Shown piece after piece: positions 1 through 10,880 of a stretch of 64,000 nucleotides of DNA. The DNA lies in NCBI GenBank assembly GCA_033439255.1, contig CM065891.1, forward strand, positions 310,001-374,000, read 5' to 3'. Position 1 is the stretch's first letter. Each line of letters opens with the position of its first letter. Below the pieces are notes generated by a model, which did no database searches, was not told the DNA's origin, and was given only the letters and a program-made list of their open reading frames with translations. The position numbers were made by a program, and so were the translations under genes. The stretch is from Hericium rajendrae (lineage: Eukaryota; Basidiomycota; Agaricomycetes; Russulales; Hericiaceae).

Positions 1-1870
1 TATCAAGGCAGGGCCAACGGGATCTGTGGTGCTTGTCATCGTGACGGGCGTGTCTAAGTGGTCAGCTTGACGATGGAGAGCGGGAACAGTCGGTCAATCG
101 CTGACAGATGGTGGGAGATGGTGCAACGCGATATGTTCGGCGACCAGGCGCGTGGTGTGACCATGGCCTCGAGGGGCACTTTGGTCAGCAGCTATGAAAG
201 TGAGCCAGTGCCTCGAGACGAATGGGGGTAACGCACCAGAGCGGAAGCTAACGTGGCCCGGTCCGAGTTGCAGTGTGTATTTCTCCGGGATCGAATCGGA
301 GGAGGGGACCCCGGACAATCAATCCAAATGTCGATGCCCGGTTCGCATACGAAGGGCGCTTGCACCGGAGTCCTTATAAATCGCGTATACGAGAGGCCAC
401 CATATGCACAGCTCCTGGAGCGGAAACCAACCCACTTCGGTAAGTGTGTTCCGCCCCGATCCTCGCTGACTCGAAAGCATGTGGACCTGTGATGTCAAAC
501 TCTGCAGGTTCGAGGACATGTTATGCGCACTCGATCAACAATCGGGGCAACACGCAGCTACGCACATCGGTAGCCTGCGCATGCATATGCATCAGCGCGC
601 ACGAGTGTTCGATGATGTGATATGCTCCTTACGACACCTATTGCGAAAGGATCGTCCTTGCTGTCTGATGCTAGCGTGGCAGACATCCCCGAGAAGGAAA
701 ACTTGTGATTTTTCGGGAGGACCAGGACGGCCCGGATAGATTGTCGTAAACCGGCTAACTGACAGTTTGGTGGTTATCGGGGGTCCCTTTCGGAGGACGG
801 CTCCATTAACAAGGTTCCTGTGGCGGTACAGTGCTGAGTCTATGATACGCTGCAAGAAGGCAATCGGTCACATCCAATCGTGAGGGACCGATAGCATCTC
901 GCTCCCATGACTGGGAAAGTTTGCTGAGCAGCTGAGCCCAGAATGTGCTGAGCCTTGCATCTCTTGGAAAGATGGTGCACAATCAACCCATCGGGGAGCT
1001 CGCATGGCTAAGGGTTAGAACTCTGCGCGGATCCTTCGGTAAGCTCACAGTAGATTTGAAGAAGCAGTAGTAACAAATGCAGGTACCGAATGGGGATGCC
1101 GTAATTCTCGTACATGCCCTTGTATTCTCGCCAAACAGTGATCCGGTCTGCCTTGTTCTGTTGTCGGAACAAGGCTAGAGCCGTCAAAACGGTAGGAAGA
1201 CTCGGATGAGAGTGAACCTCCACGTAGCACGCATGAGAGCATGCTCGCTCGGGCGAGCCGAAAGGAGGTGCGGCGAAAGATTTGCAGACATTTGCGAGAT
1301 GCATGATCAGCTGGGGGCGCTCGCCGACGTCTCCGTGTGGATTGAGCGCCGACTGGGGGTTGAGACGGTGATGCGGCGATAGATAGTAATGACGTGACCC
1401 GCCTCGGTTGTCGGTGGGCAAGCCGCTTTCTGATCCCGACCTTGAGATGCACCCGGTTTGCCTCTCTTGTCGACCTCTCGTAGGCTGCTGGACTTCTATC
1501 TCAGGTGAGTTTTGGTTGATTTCAGTGATTTTTTGACGACAAGGGGACCAGCGAAAGACGTTGTGGGTGTCTATCTCCCCGGATTTCGAGGCAGGAAATA
1601 TATCTGGCAAATAGATCTGGTGCAGGGGGGAAAGATCTAGATCAGTGAGATGAGCCCGCCAGGTTGGTGAGATCAGAAGCGTTGCTGCATCCCCGCCAGG
1701 CTGTGGGTCGCGTAGGCCGACGGAGCAGTTCAGCCGGTTCAGCTGTCTCAAAGCTCCCCGTTCCCCATCCTCCCTCCGTCTGCCGATTACCATCTCTGCC
1801 TTTCTTTCCACCACCATCCCCCGATTCTTTCTTTTATTCGTACTTTGGCACTCGGCGGCTGAGAGTACAG
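1..1870. other. no gene recognised
   Basis: The only open frames here are short and overlapping, and none resembles a known family or shows a convincing exon-intron series. The last ~120 bases, from about 1745, are pyrimidine-rich on the + strand, as expected of a 5' leader for the FAM72 gene that begins at 1871. The long minus-strand frame over 1008-2066 runs through that gene and looks like a shadow. Confidence 0.5.
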
Positions 1871-3143
1871 ATGCCAGCGGCCACCTCCGTCTCTGTCTTG
1901 CCCCCCATCGACCATAGCTATCCCCACCGCGACCGCGATCATGCCCGCCGCTCTCTCTCGGCAGTTCCACATCTCGCGCAGACACCCCCACCACTCCCAA
2001 TGCACGAACAATACACTCTCGGCAGCTCGCTGTACGAACAGCCCATCTCACACTACTCGCACACATACATGCCCGAGCGTGCCTTCCCGCCCTCGAGCCT
2101 CAGTTTAACCTTTCCCGCGCAGTTCCCCTCGTCGTCTAGCGCAAACTACTCCAACCACACGCCTCGATCAAATGCGCCGCCGCCAGAGAGCTACGCGTAC
2201 CCCACACATGCACAGTGGCAGTCCCAGCCTACTGGGACATCCAACGTCCAAGCCCACGTCAACGTGAGCGTAAATATGGTCCCGCCGCCCCTCCCGCAGC
2301 TTGCACATAAGGTCTGGATCCTCGACTGCAAAACATGCCAGACGTTCCTCACCAATCGCGGCATGAAGGTACGCCGCCCCTATTCGCGCAAAGCAGTATG
2401 TTGACGGGCCTGACAGGCCGTGCTCCTTCTCCGCCCGCACGTGGCGCTATATTCCACAGACGCACTCCCGATGAACTGCTCTGCGTACACAGCGATGCCC
2501 ACGCCCCCCACACCGCCGTCGCGCCGCCCGCCATCCTCCGCAGAGGCGCCGCGCACCTGCGAGTGCCTCACGCAGACGCTCTGCTGCCACGGCTGCGGAA
2601 ACGGCGTCGGATACATGATCGTCATCCCGGTTCGTCTCGTCCGCGTCATGTCAATCAGAGTTACTCACCTGCTCGCAGTGTGCACGCTGTACATCCTCCA
2701 TCTCCGCCACGAACCGCTCGACGAACGGCCACCGCTTCGTATTCCACTCCTCCGAGATCGTTGCATCCGAGCGACACTACGTGCCCGACGAGCCCGGCGT
2801 GCTCCCCATCTTCACGCAGCCCCCGCCTGACCCAAGTTCATCCTTCTCCACATCTCCACCCGCAGCCCCCGCACCCACGTCGCCCATCTCCTTCCTCCCG
2901 CCCACGCACTCGCCCTCAGTCCTCCAGCACACCTCGCCCTCCCCGCCCGACTCGCCCGCCTCGATGCCGCCGCTGATGTCGCCCGAGCCGCGCGAGCAGC
3001 CCCCGCCGCCCCCGACACCACTGCGCGCAGGCGCGGTACTCTTCTGGCACCACATGGCGCGCAACGGCGAAATCCCGGGCGTCGCGGACGACCGGCGCGC
3101 GCGCCCCGCCATCCGCCGCGCGATGCTCGCGCTCGATCGGTAG
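1871..3143 (+). CDS. FAM72-family protein
   Basis: Three exons (1871-2368, 2417-2629, 2679-3143) joined in phase 0 by introns of 48 and 49 nt give 391 codons. The FAM72 core starts near residue 155 with VWILDCKTCQTFLTNRGMK, continues across intron 1 with AVLLLRPHVALYSTDALPMN, then CECLTQTLCCHGCGNGVGY, and after intron 2 CARCTSSISATN..NGHRFVFH. The paired cysteines (CKTC, CEC, CHGC, CARC) fit a zinc-binding fold. FAM72 is known from animals, where it is tied to proliferating cells and to the uracil glycosylase UNG2. Its role in fungi is not established. The first ~150 residues and the last ~110 are low-complexity Pro/Ser/His-rich extensions absent from the compact animal proteins. I chose the ATG at 1871 because it follows the pyrimidine-rich leader. 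An in-frame ATG at 1664 is possible. The family call is firm; function is inferred only by homology. Confidence 0.85.
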
Positions 3144-3593
3144 CCGGCTCGGACCTTAGTCTTATTCGTGTTTATTGGACAGTGGTGAGCAGTTATACCC
3201 GCGCACGGCGACGTGCCCGTCCGTCCGTCGTGCACAGTCGCAGCCTACGTCTTGTTTGTTGTTCGTCTTGTTTTGTCCCGCTTGTTTGTATTCTAGAGCC
3301 CACGACCCGCATGACTGTACATGTATTGTACGTACACTGAATCGGAACGAGATACATACATACATCGCGATTGCACGCGCGTCTGTGTTGACCTGCGCGG
3401 ATCTGGCGCCCGATCTGGCGCATGTCCGGTCCCGGCGCCGCCGGGCCATGTGCTCTGCGTCGGGCGAGGTTCGGCCGCCCGTCGATGTTACGGCCCTGTG
3501 CTTGGACGTGTGTGGTATTGGGCGGACCGTACCGCGTCTTAGACGAGCACACGGGAACGCGCACAAAACCATCACGGATTGCAGAAAGAGGGA
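3144..3593. other. intergenic, no gene recognised
   Basis: This is the 3' flank of the FAM72 gene. Several overlapping frames are open on both strands because of GC bias, but none resembles a protein family or shows a splice pattern. Confidence 0.4.
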
Positions 3594-3644
3594 TGTCAAG
3601 ATCATGGACTGGACACGGCACTCTCCCAGCTGAACTATGCCGGC
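3594..3644 (-). pseudogene. tRNA-Phe relic lacking the anticodon arm
   Basis: Read on the minus strand, this 51-nt stretch matches the intact tRNA-Phe at 3805-3887 through the acceptor 5' strand and D arm (GCCGGCATAGTTCAGCTGGG), then jumps directly to a T-arm-like and acceptor 3' sequence (CCGTGTCCAGTCCATGA). The whole anticodon arm, intron and variable loop are missing, and the acceptor stem carries mismatches. It is best read as a decayed, internally deleted copy of the neighbour 160 bp away. It cannot form a normal cloverleaf. Confidence 0.7.
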
Positions 3645-3804
3645 AGTTCTGATTACCTTCGCCATCTGCAAGAGGATCATCAGTACAATCGGAAAGTAAT
3701 ACTACATTGTCAGAATATGAGGCGGGGAAAAATGCGAGGCCGTCCTGCTCAGAGCTGCATGTGCCATGAAAATGTACAAAAAATACTCCAGTCGTACAAA
3801 TTAA

Positions 3805-3887
3805 TGCCAGAACCGTGGATTGAACACGGGACCTCCAGAAGACCAAGTGGCTTCAGTCTGTTGCTCTCCCAGCTGAGCTATTCCGGC
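3805..3887 (-). tRNA. tRNA-Phe(GAA) with a 10-nt intron
   Basis: The minus strand folds into a cloverleaf: acceptor GCCGGAA pairing TTCTGGC, D arm GCTC/GAGC, anticodon loop CTGAAG with GAA at positions 34-36, T arm CCGTG-TTCAATC-CACGG and discriminator A. Between positions 37 and 38 there are 10 extra bases (CCACTTGGTC), the canonical site for eukaryotic tRNA introns. Length is 73 + 10 = 83 nt. Pair 27-43 is A-G, a mismatch at the outer end of the anticodon stem. Confidence 0.93.
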
Positions 3888-3985
3888 ATTATTAATATTG
3901 ATAATTTTGATATCATATATATATGAGAAACTTCCAAGCCACCGCACCCCAATCCCGCCCCTGCCCCTTTCAAGCGCCATACCAA

Positions 3986-4090
3986 TGACATACCATCGCA
4001 AGTTGGCCAAGGCGCGCTCGCATGAGCATCCAGATTCCCGACGTTGATCCAGCACGTAACCATCAACGTGCGGTGCGTCAACAGCGAGGT
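3986..4090 (+). repeat. duplicated segment, copy 1
   Basis: This stretch begins TGACATACCATCGCAAG and contains TCAACGTGCGGTGCGTCAACA. It resembles 4975-5080 over roughly 100 bases with gaps. Each copy lies just before or after the coiled-coil relic at 4440-4977, so the pair probably comes from a local duplication. The downstream + strand up to about 4440 has scattered protein-like stretches but no intact frame, suggesting a decayed gene that I cannot name. Confidence 0.4.
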
Positions 4091-4439
4091 CTGCGCTGTA
4101 TGGCTATTGGATGCAGATGTGCGGGCTCACGGGACGCTCGTCCTGGAAGGCTGCATCAAGGTACTGGTGGGGCGCGTATCTGTGGAACAAGTTGCAGAAT
4201 AGAGAAGGCGCGTGCCAGGAATGTCGGACAGGCCGCGCGACGCGTCCATAGGCGTCCACAGACGACGCGCGACGAGGAATGCTTGCGATGTCGTCTTCGT
4301 CCTCAAGACCTCATGCCCCATCTCGCTGATCAGCCTTACGGGCACGTCTTTGGTCTCTCTCCATAATTATCCCCGCAAGGACGCTGAAGTGATGCTCGAA
4401 GGGCCCATTTCTGGAATCTCATCCTATTCTGTTACATAT

Positions 4440-4977
4440 TAATTATCATCGAACTCGTTATCCTGTCCTACCTTTTCTGGCTCACCCTCGTCAAACCCTC
4501 GTTGACGTCGGACAACTCGCAGAAGGTCTCGTCCTCCTCCTCTGGAACGCGATCACGCATCTGGGCTCGATGACATATACCATATACGCGCTTGCGAGCA
4601 TCGCTTATCCGGCTCATGTGGGTTTTTTTTTTTCTTTTGTGCTCTGAACTCAAAGAGCGTCGTTCCTCCCGACCCCCCGCGGGAGCACCGGGTATGATGC
4701 TGTGAAGCACGGGCGGAGCGCTGTCTCCCTGCTTGTGCAATGGCGCGAGCGGCGGCATGCCGAAGAACGCGCGCGGGCGGAGGAGCGGAGGCGGGCGGCG
4801 GAATGTGAGAAGCGGCGGCGAGAGTGGGAGCGGGAGCAGGCGGAGCACTATAGGCGGATGGAGCTCGCGGACGGGGATGACGGGAGGGAGAGCGGATGGC
4901 GAAGCAGCCTAGGGAGGAAGAGAGGAGGGCGCCACGGCCCGTATGCTATCCCGCTGATCCACGTCTTCCCCAAGTGA
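4440..4977 (+). pseudogene. truncated relic of the coiled-coil/HPD family
   Basis: From about 4440 the + strand encodes hydrophobic segments like those of the minus-strand pseudogene at 8237-9164, including a shared YALAS motif. From 4702 it has a basic coiled coil (QWRERRHAEERARAEERRR) that aligns with the coiled coil of that pseudogene (VWRERRRRAEEHARAEESRR). The frame is broken between these parts. The conserved C-terminal half (TFGTVPWPVL and the RWHPD motif) is absent, and the copy ends in unrelated sequence at a stop at 4975-4977. Confidence 0.6.
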
Positions 4978-5080
4978 CACACCATCCCAAGCTCAGTCAG
5001 GGCGTGCTCGCCGCACTCATGAGCGACACACACTAGACGCCCCGTGTCGGCTTTGTCGTCGTCAACGTGCGGCGCGCCGA
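4975..5080 (+). repeat. duplicated segment, copy 2
   Basis: Gapped match to 3986-4090: both begin TGACA(T/C)ACCATC and carry a CAACGTGCGG(T/C)GCG core. It overlaps the last three bases of the coiled-coil relic. No intact reading frame was seen in either copy. Confidence 0.4.
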
Positions 5081-5851
5081 CATGGAGATGCCCTTGCAGG
5101 CTTCCCCGTGCGCGTTTACTGACGACGGTGTCCGCAGGCCCCGGGCTCTGAGGTGTCCGTCTCGAATTAGCTCAAAAGCAAGCATCCACAGACGTCCATA
5201 GAAATATACTTACCGTTTCAGTATGATCCAGGTGTCATCTTCGCCGCAAGCCTCCGCTAGCTTCATTTATTGACATTGCATACGCCATGTTTATCAGAGC
5301 TGTCAATCTGCAAGCCAATTCTGGATTAAACGAAGATAAAGAGATGGTGACTTTCCCCAGCAATTGATTTATGTTATGATATGTTTCGGCGCAGACCAAC
5401 GCCAGAATACGGCTCATCGGGGTAACCCGATTGGTTGACGAGGCCTTATGGGAGCGCTGTCAAGCAGAAAAGAGGCCTCCATTTCATTGATTTATCCTGG
5501 GGAAAGTCATCCAGTGACAGCGCTCATCCATCGGTTATCCTCCACTGTTGCCGCCGATATACATAACGTCTTACTGAAGGCGTCGAGGATACGCTGTCCG
5601 GCTATCTCCGAGCGAGGAATCTTGGTCCAAATGCGGGCGCCCGCAGGCGTCCACACGTATGTCGCACTGTGACTTTCGCTATTACTTTCACTTGCTAAGT
5701 TGAGGTGCACCATGCTGACCAGGAGCGTCGGTATACGGCAGTCCTGTGGGCTTGGGACGCAATATACGCACCATGAATGTAATCTGGCCTCGAGTGTTCG
5801 TTGACCTTTCCGCACTCTCCTCCTCCAAGTCTTGCTGGAAGACCGCGAGCG
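5081..5851. other. intergenic, no gene recognised
   Basis: Only short frames with no family resemblance. The right end is the presumed upstream region of the gene starting at 5852. Confidence 0.4.
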
Positions 5852-6448
5852 ATGCCTCCGGTACTCGTCCTCGTGAGCCTCATCTTGCTATGGCTCTCTC
5901 CGATTATCCTTCGCATCATGGCCCAGGTAATGTGGGTCGTCTTCACCATCACATTCACATTCGCGCTTGCCAGCATCGCCCTCCCCATCTTCCTATTCAT
6001 CCGACATTCCGCCCAAGAGGAGAAGAAAGCAGGAAAGGCAGGGGCAGAGCGGATGGCGGGGATGGAGAAACCGAGACTCGCGCGAGACTTAGCGGCAGAG
6101 CGGACGACGAAGAGCATGGCGGACGCATGGGCGGCTTACGTGCAGAGCTGGGAGGTGCTCGACAAGGAGGAGGGCCGACTGACGTTCGGCACCGTGCCGT
6201 GGCCCGTGCTGGACACGCCGCGGTCTGCCGCGGATATCACGCACGAGGCGGTCGCGAAGTTCGTGCTCTCGCCGGAGCACTCGGGGCAGCTCTCCGAAAG
6301 GGAGAGGGTGAAGAAGGCCCTGCTGCGATGGCATCCTGATCGGTTCGGGCGGTTCTTGGGGCGGGTGGACGGTGCGGATAGATTGAGGGTCGAAGCGGGA
6401 GTCGGGGTCGTTGCTAGGTTTCTGAATGAACTCCTGGAGAAGGCATGA
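5852..6448 (+). CDS. membrane-anchored coiled-coil protein with HPD domain
   Basis: Single exon, 198 residues. Residues 1-20 and about 28-50 are strongly hydrophobic (MPPVLVLVSLILLWLSPII; TFALASIALPIFLFI), predicting one or two membrane segments. A short basic/Glu-rich helix follows, then the C-terminal domain shared with the loci at 8237-9164 and 10881-11861: LTFGTVPWPVL, a helix with KFVLSPEHS, KKALLRWHPDRFGRF, and VEAGVGVVARFLNELLEK. The RWHPDRF core recalls the HPD of J domains and the RWHPDKF motif of NFKBIL1-like proteins. I cannot tell which relation is true and assign no function. The ATG at 5852 puts the hydrophobic segment at the N-terminus. The frame is open back to an ATG at 5801. 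Confidence 0.7.
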   Translation: MPPVLVLVSLILLWLSPIILRIMAQVMWVVFTITFTFALASIALPIFLFIRHSAQEEKKAGKAGAERMAGMEKPRLARDLAAERTTKSMADAWAAYVQSWEVLDKEEGRLTFGTVPWPVLDTPRSAADITHEAVAKFVLSPEHSGQLSERERVKKALLRWHPDRFGRFLGRVDGADRLRVEAGVGVVARFLNELLEKA

Positions 6449-6995
6449 CAGAAATTAGATCGAACGTGGGTGCTCTTCGTCGACTACAATCCTGCATTTG
6501 CTGATAGATTGCTCATGTCGAGTTTTGCCAGTCGAAGCAGGCTTCGTACAATTATATCATCGCACTGCAGGAGACGAGAACACGCATTAATTTATGAGCA
6601 TACATAATATTGATCATAATGAAAAGCAACTTACAAGGAACGTGTACCAACTACCTACCATGCATGTGCGATTTTAATGGGCCCGGTGTGCACGCGGGTG
6701 CTTGGGAGCCAGGCGTAGTACTTACACGATCCATACCATGACAGCACTTACCAGTGTGAAATTTCTGCAGCCAGCAAGATACCATACTTCCGACCCTTTT
6801 TTCTGTGCTGTCGATCCTGTTTACCATCGTCCTAGTCAACGGTCATGAAGGTCGGTAAGAAACAAAATTGAATGGAAGAGCGGCAATAGGCCCGGCTATG
6901 CCCGAAGCATTACTCATGGGCGTTTGTCATCCTAAACGCCCGCCACCTCTCCCAAAAATCTTGGTCATTCCCTCCGCCCCTCCTCATCGTCCAAC
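6449..6995. other. intergenic, no gene recognised
   Basis: AT-richer than its surroundings, with in-frame stops in all frames. It presumably holds the terminator of the preceding gene and the promoter of MIA40. Confidence 0.5.
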
Positions 6996-7783
6996 ATGTT
7001 CCGCAACATCGTACGGCAGACATTGCGACGCGGCCTGCACACCGCCGCACCGCGCACAGCCGCGTCGGGCCGCCAGCACCTCGCTATGGCGGTGGGAGGC
7101 GCGACCGTCGCGGCGGGGTACTTGACATGGCGCATGAGCTCGGAAAGTCAGGTTGCCAGGTGTGACGCGCCATGTATGTTTTCTATCTTTTGTGCACGGT
7201 CGAGGCACACGACTGAAGTGTAATATGCTAGCGCCGAAAGCCACGAAGACCCCCTCTTCCAAGCCCTCTGAACCGCCATCCGCGCCATCCGCACCAGCTC
7301 CGCCGCCCACAGACTCCACCGCGCCGCCGCCATCCGAAGACTCTGAACCCGCGCCTCCTGAAGGCGAGGGCAATGAGCCCGCGGCAGAGGGCGCGTTCAA
7401 CCCTGATACGGGCGAGATCAACTGGGACTGCCCGTGCCTCGGCGGGATGGCGCACGGCCCGTGCGGCGAGCAGTTCCGCGCGGCCTTCTCGTGCTTCGTG
7501 TTCTCCGAGGCGGAGCCGAAGGGCATCGACTGCGTCGAGCTGTTCAAGGCGATGCAGGACTGCTTCCGCGAGCACCCCGAAGTGTATGGCGAGGGTACGT
7601 CGCGTCTGTGCGTGGTGCGGGCGGGGACTGATGCTGATGCACTGTGCAGAAATTATGCGCGACGAGGACGAGGAGGGCGCGCCGGTGGGCGAGGGCGCGT
7701 CGGTCGTGCCGCCGCCGGACGAGGCGATCGTCGAGGGCGTGGCGCTGGAGGCGTCGACGGGGGTTCCGCCGGCCAAGCCATGA
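6996..7783 (+). CDS. MIA40: mitochondrial intermembrane space import protein Mia40
   Basis: Three exons (6996-7173, 7232-7594, 7650-7783) with phase-1 introns starting GTATGT and GTACGT give 224 residues. The redox CPC motif lies in [15 protein letters not shown]. The twin CX9C helices follow: [12 protein letters not shown] and the [12 protein letters not shown] pair around EAEPKGIDC. Mia40 oxidises imported small cysteine proteins and traps them in the intermembrane space, and is reoxidised by Erv1. The N-terminus ([20 protein letters not shown]) is an amphipathic presequence followed by a short hydrophobic stretch ([13 protein letters not shown]), so this is the inner-membrane-anchored fungal form rather than the short soluble animal form. 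A Pro/Ser/Glu-rich linker of about 70 residues separates anchor and catalytic core. Family assignment is secure. Confidence 0.95.
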
Positions 7784-8236
7784 CCATGGACATGTTGATA
7801 CCGCTCACCGGCCATTCACGCACTACTGACTTATTGCATCGTCCTTATCCCCACTCGCGCACTGCATGGTTTGCAAAATTACAATATAATTCGGTTCTAG
7901 AGATCAACTTGTCAGGGATATCAATGCCACTGAATAATGGCCTTCGTGAACGATGAATTGGCTGATGGCTCCATTCGGCCAGCGATCATCTACAGTAAAA
8001 GCTGACTTTCAAGTATTGCAGGGGAACCATTATCTGAACGATTCAGATTTTCAACCTTACAAGCAAAAATGGTGCACTCCTTGTACAAGATGTAAGTATA
8101 TGTTGTCTAAATTAATATCGAGATCATGATTTAACATTTGGCTTGTCTTACAGTGAATGATCTGATTGGACGAATCGTCAGCAGTTGCAGGACTGTACAC
8201 TACGAGATGCACTCACATTCTAGTGTAAAGCAACTC
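7784..8236. other. intergenic, no gene recognised
   Basis: 3' flank of MIA40 and, from the other side, of the minus-strand pseudogene. AT-rich, without a supported frame. Confidence 0.45.
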
Positions 8237-9164
8237 TTAGGCATTCTCCTCTCGCAGATCATTGAGACACCTGGCCACATACCCGACTCCATTCTCCACC
8301 CTCATCCTATCCCATTTTTTCACGCGCTTTAAGTACCGACCAAATCAGTCGGGATGCCATCGGAGCTGCGCCTGCCTGATCCTGTCCTTTCTAGATTTCT
8401 TTCCCGAATGCGCCGGCGAGAGGAGGAACGTCGCGATCGCGTTGAGCGTGAGATCTGCAGTACTCCTCGGCGTGGACAACACCGGCCACGGCACGGTCCC
8501 GAACGTAAGCGGGCCCTTCTCCCGGTCGATTTCCTCCCAGCGCCGCAAGTACGCAGCCCACGCCGCCGCCACTCTCTTCGCCTTTCTCTCCGCCTCCGCG
8601 CGCTTCGCCCGCTGCTGCGTCTCCTCTTTTTCCGCCTTCGCGCGCTTCGCCTCCGTCCTCCTGCGGTGTTCTGCCTGCTCCCACTCTTGCCGCCGCTCGT
8701 CCTCGCGCTCCGCTGCCCGTCTCGACTCCTCCGCCCGTGCATGTTCTTCGGCACGCCGACGCCGCTCGCGCCACACAGCGAGGAGGAATAGCGCACCCAG
8801 CCCGCCGCTTATGGCGCCATACCCCATGCTCGCGCGGTGCGTACGGAGGAACGACACTTTTTTTTTTAGGACGCGGCTGCCCGACAATGCGGACGAGCAG
8901 ATGAGCGACGATGGCGCTCGCGAGTGCGTATCTGGGATATGTGAACACGAGTTTGATCGCCCTCCCGAGGACGACGGCGTAGAATTTTAGGATCTTCGCG
9001 ACGAGGGTGAGGGCGAGCCAGATGGTCCGGGACGTGAGCCAGATGATCCGGGACGCGAGTCCGAGTAGAAGACCTGTTATGTGCCAGAATTTCCGGGGAA
9101 AGAGGACCACGGAAAGGACGAAGCCCCATGCGATGAGCTCCCCGCGCGATATTGTTTGTGGCAT
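8237..9164 (-). pseudogene. nonsense-mutated member of the coiled-coil/HPD family
   Basis: The minus strand opens at 9164 (MPQTISRGELIAWGF) with a long hydrophobic N-terminal region ending YALASAIVAHLLVRIVG. The coding frame then changes near an A10 run (about 8858-8867), either through an unrecognised intron or an indel. It continues as a basic coiled coil (WRERRRRAEEHARAEE) into PLTFGTVPWPVL and ends LRWHPD followed by TGA at 8345-8347. Beyond the TGA the same frame stays open for 35 codons and matches the family C-terminus (GRYLKRV..VENGVGYVARCLNDL) up to a TAA at 8237-8239. The stop replaces the Arg of HPDRF. CGA to TGA is a single transition, so this is a recently disabled gene. Confidence 0.75.
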
Positions 9165-10880
9165 CCTAGCTGGAGTGGCTCAGTGGACCTGACGAGCGTG
9201 TGGATGAGAGCAGAGGATGAAAGATGCATCCTCGATGCCAAACAGCTAAATAGGACCACGTACGTATATGTACCGTCTTCTGAATACCCAGAATTAGCAC
9301 ATTGTGCGCTTCTGATCGGCCGATGCATGTCGACTGCTTCGACAAGTCAAGGGAAAGCTTGTTTGCCAGTGCGGTCTGACGCCCACCATGGGCAGTCTGT
9401 TGTGCTTCGACTGTTGTATTTACTCACATGTGGATGCAGGTGGACGTGTGTGGACGTCCGCGTGTGCATTGCGTTGTTGGTTCGGCCCGGGCGTCCTCCG
9501 TGCCGGGAATTCTGACGAAGTCGTCAAGGTCTATTGTATTATCCCTTGTCCTTTTGCAAAGGTCAGCCTGAGTATGTCCCAATCATGCCACTGCAGAATC
9601 GGAATGGTACCTATCATCAAATTCAACGTGATATACATTACACAACGCGCGATAATATGAAGCAAATTTATTGGACACAAACAAATACACTACAGACCGA
9701 CACACAAGGACACCTACAGCAAAAGCAAACAGTCAGCAATCGTCCACAAGTATGACAACACACATCGCTCGCGCCGCGAAAGATCAGACATCCTAGGAAG
9801 GTCGTTTCAACCCACATCGCGCCGACCCCCGCCTCCCGTCCAGCGCACCGTCGACATGCGACGGCGGCCCGCGCTCCGCCCGCCAAATGGGTTCAACGGG
9901 CATTGGAGGGGGAATGTAGGCGCTCGGCATTGGGGGAGTATCTCCGCTTGGAGGGCGCTCGGGTGGAAACTGCGAATTTCAGCAATTTTCTCATCCGTAT
10001 TCGGGCGCGAGCGTGTGCCGGAGACGAGATGTGAAGGACGTGCACATACCGAGAGAGGAAGTCGGGCCGAGGCCGGAGAAGTCTAGGAAAGAACTTGGAG
10101 GAGATCAGAAAGGGCGATGGAAGAGCAGAAGAGATGAAGGAAGGTCAGACGAAATGGCACTGGCAAGTACACTGTGCGTCCCGTAGGACGCGTGTCTGTT
10201 GCGAACAGACACCTCTGTTTCTCGGCATGGTCGTGTAGGACGGGGAGGAGAATAAAGTCATCATAGAAAGGCGAAAGCTTGGGCCAAAACGAAAGAAAGA
10301 AAACTCACCAAGACAGAAGATGAAGGTAAGAAAAGAGGAAGAGCAAGAGCGCGTCGAGAAAATAAGCTGCTGAGCGTGGGAAAGAGGAAGTGCACCCATT
10401 GACGCCGTGTCGCCGGTCCGTATAGCGGTAGATCTTCAGCGTTACGATTTCATTCAGTGCGGACACCATGCGGCATAAGGTCGTTCTTGTCCGGAACATA
10501 GCCATTGACCGTAAGTTATATCTCTGATCGAGCATTGTTGAACTTTGGTTTGGTTGCTGTACTCAACGAACAGATCCTCCCTTGGACTTGCTCCAAGTCG
10601 AATCACGCCTGCGATCACGAAACTTTGAGGCTTGAATGAAAACATAGTTTGCCAGATTGTCAACATATTCCAGCGCTCTAGTACGGGTAAGCCGGCATCG
10701 AGAAAGAGACGTATACCATAAAGGGCGAAGCATGGAGGGGGCATGGCGTTTCATAGAACAATTACAGGAAGATCGCAGACCACCCATCACATCAAGCATG
10801 GCCCCCAAACCTCCCGAAGAAGGCACGAATTTCCTGCACCGCAGGCCTGACATGTGCCCGACCATATATCTGCCCGCGAG
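9165..10880. other. intergenic; one possible minus-strand terminal exon
   Basis: No recognised gene. On the minus strand, 9969-9793 reads as a 59-codon, GC-biased open segment rich in proline (PPMPSAYIPPPMPVEP). It is preceded by a plausible 80-nt intron (donor GTATGT at 10049, acceptor TTCGCAG at 9970) and, upstream, by pyrimidine-rich sequence. It could be the 3' exon of a small protein, but I could not find a consistent start. The rest holds nothing I can support. Confidence 0.25.

Noticed and set aside
1008-2066. 352-codon minus-strand frame
   Set aside because: It overlaps the 5' part of the FAM72 gene antisense, shows no family resemblance and has erratic composition.
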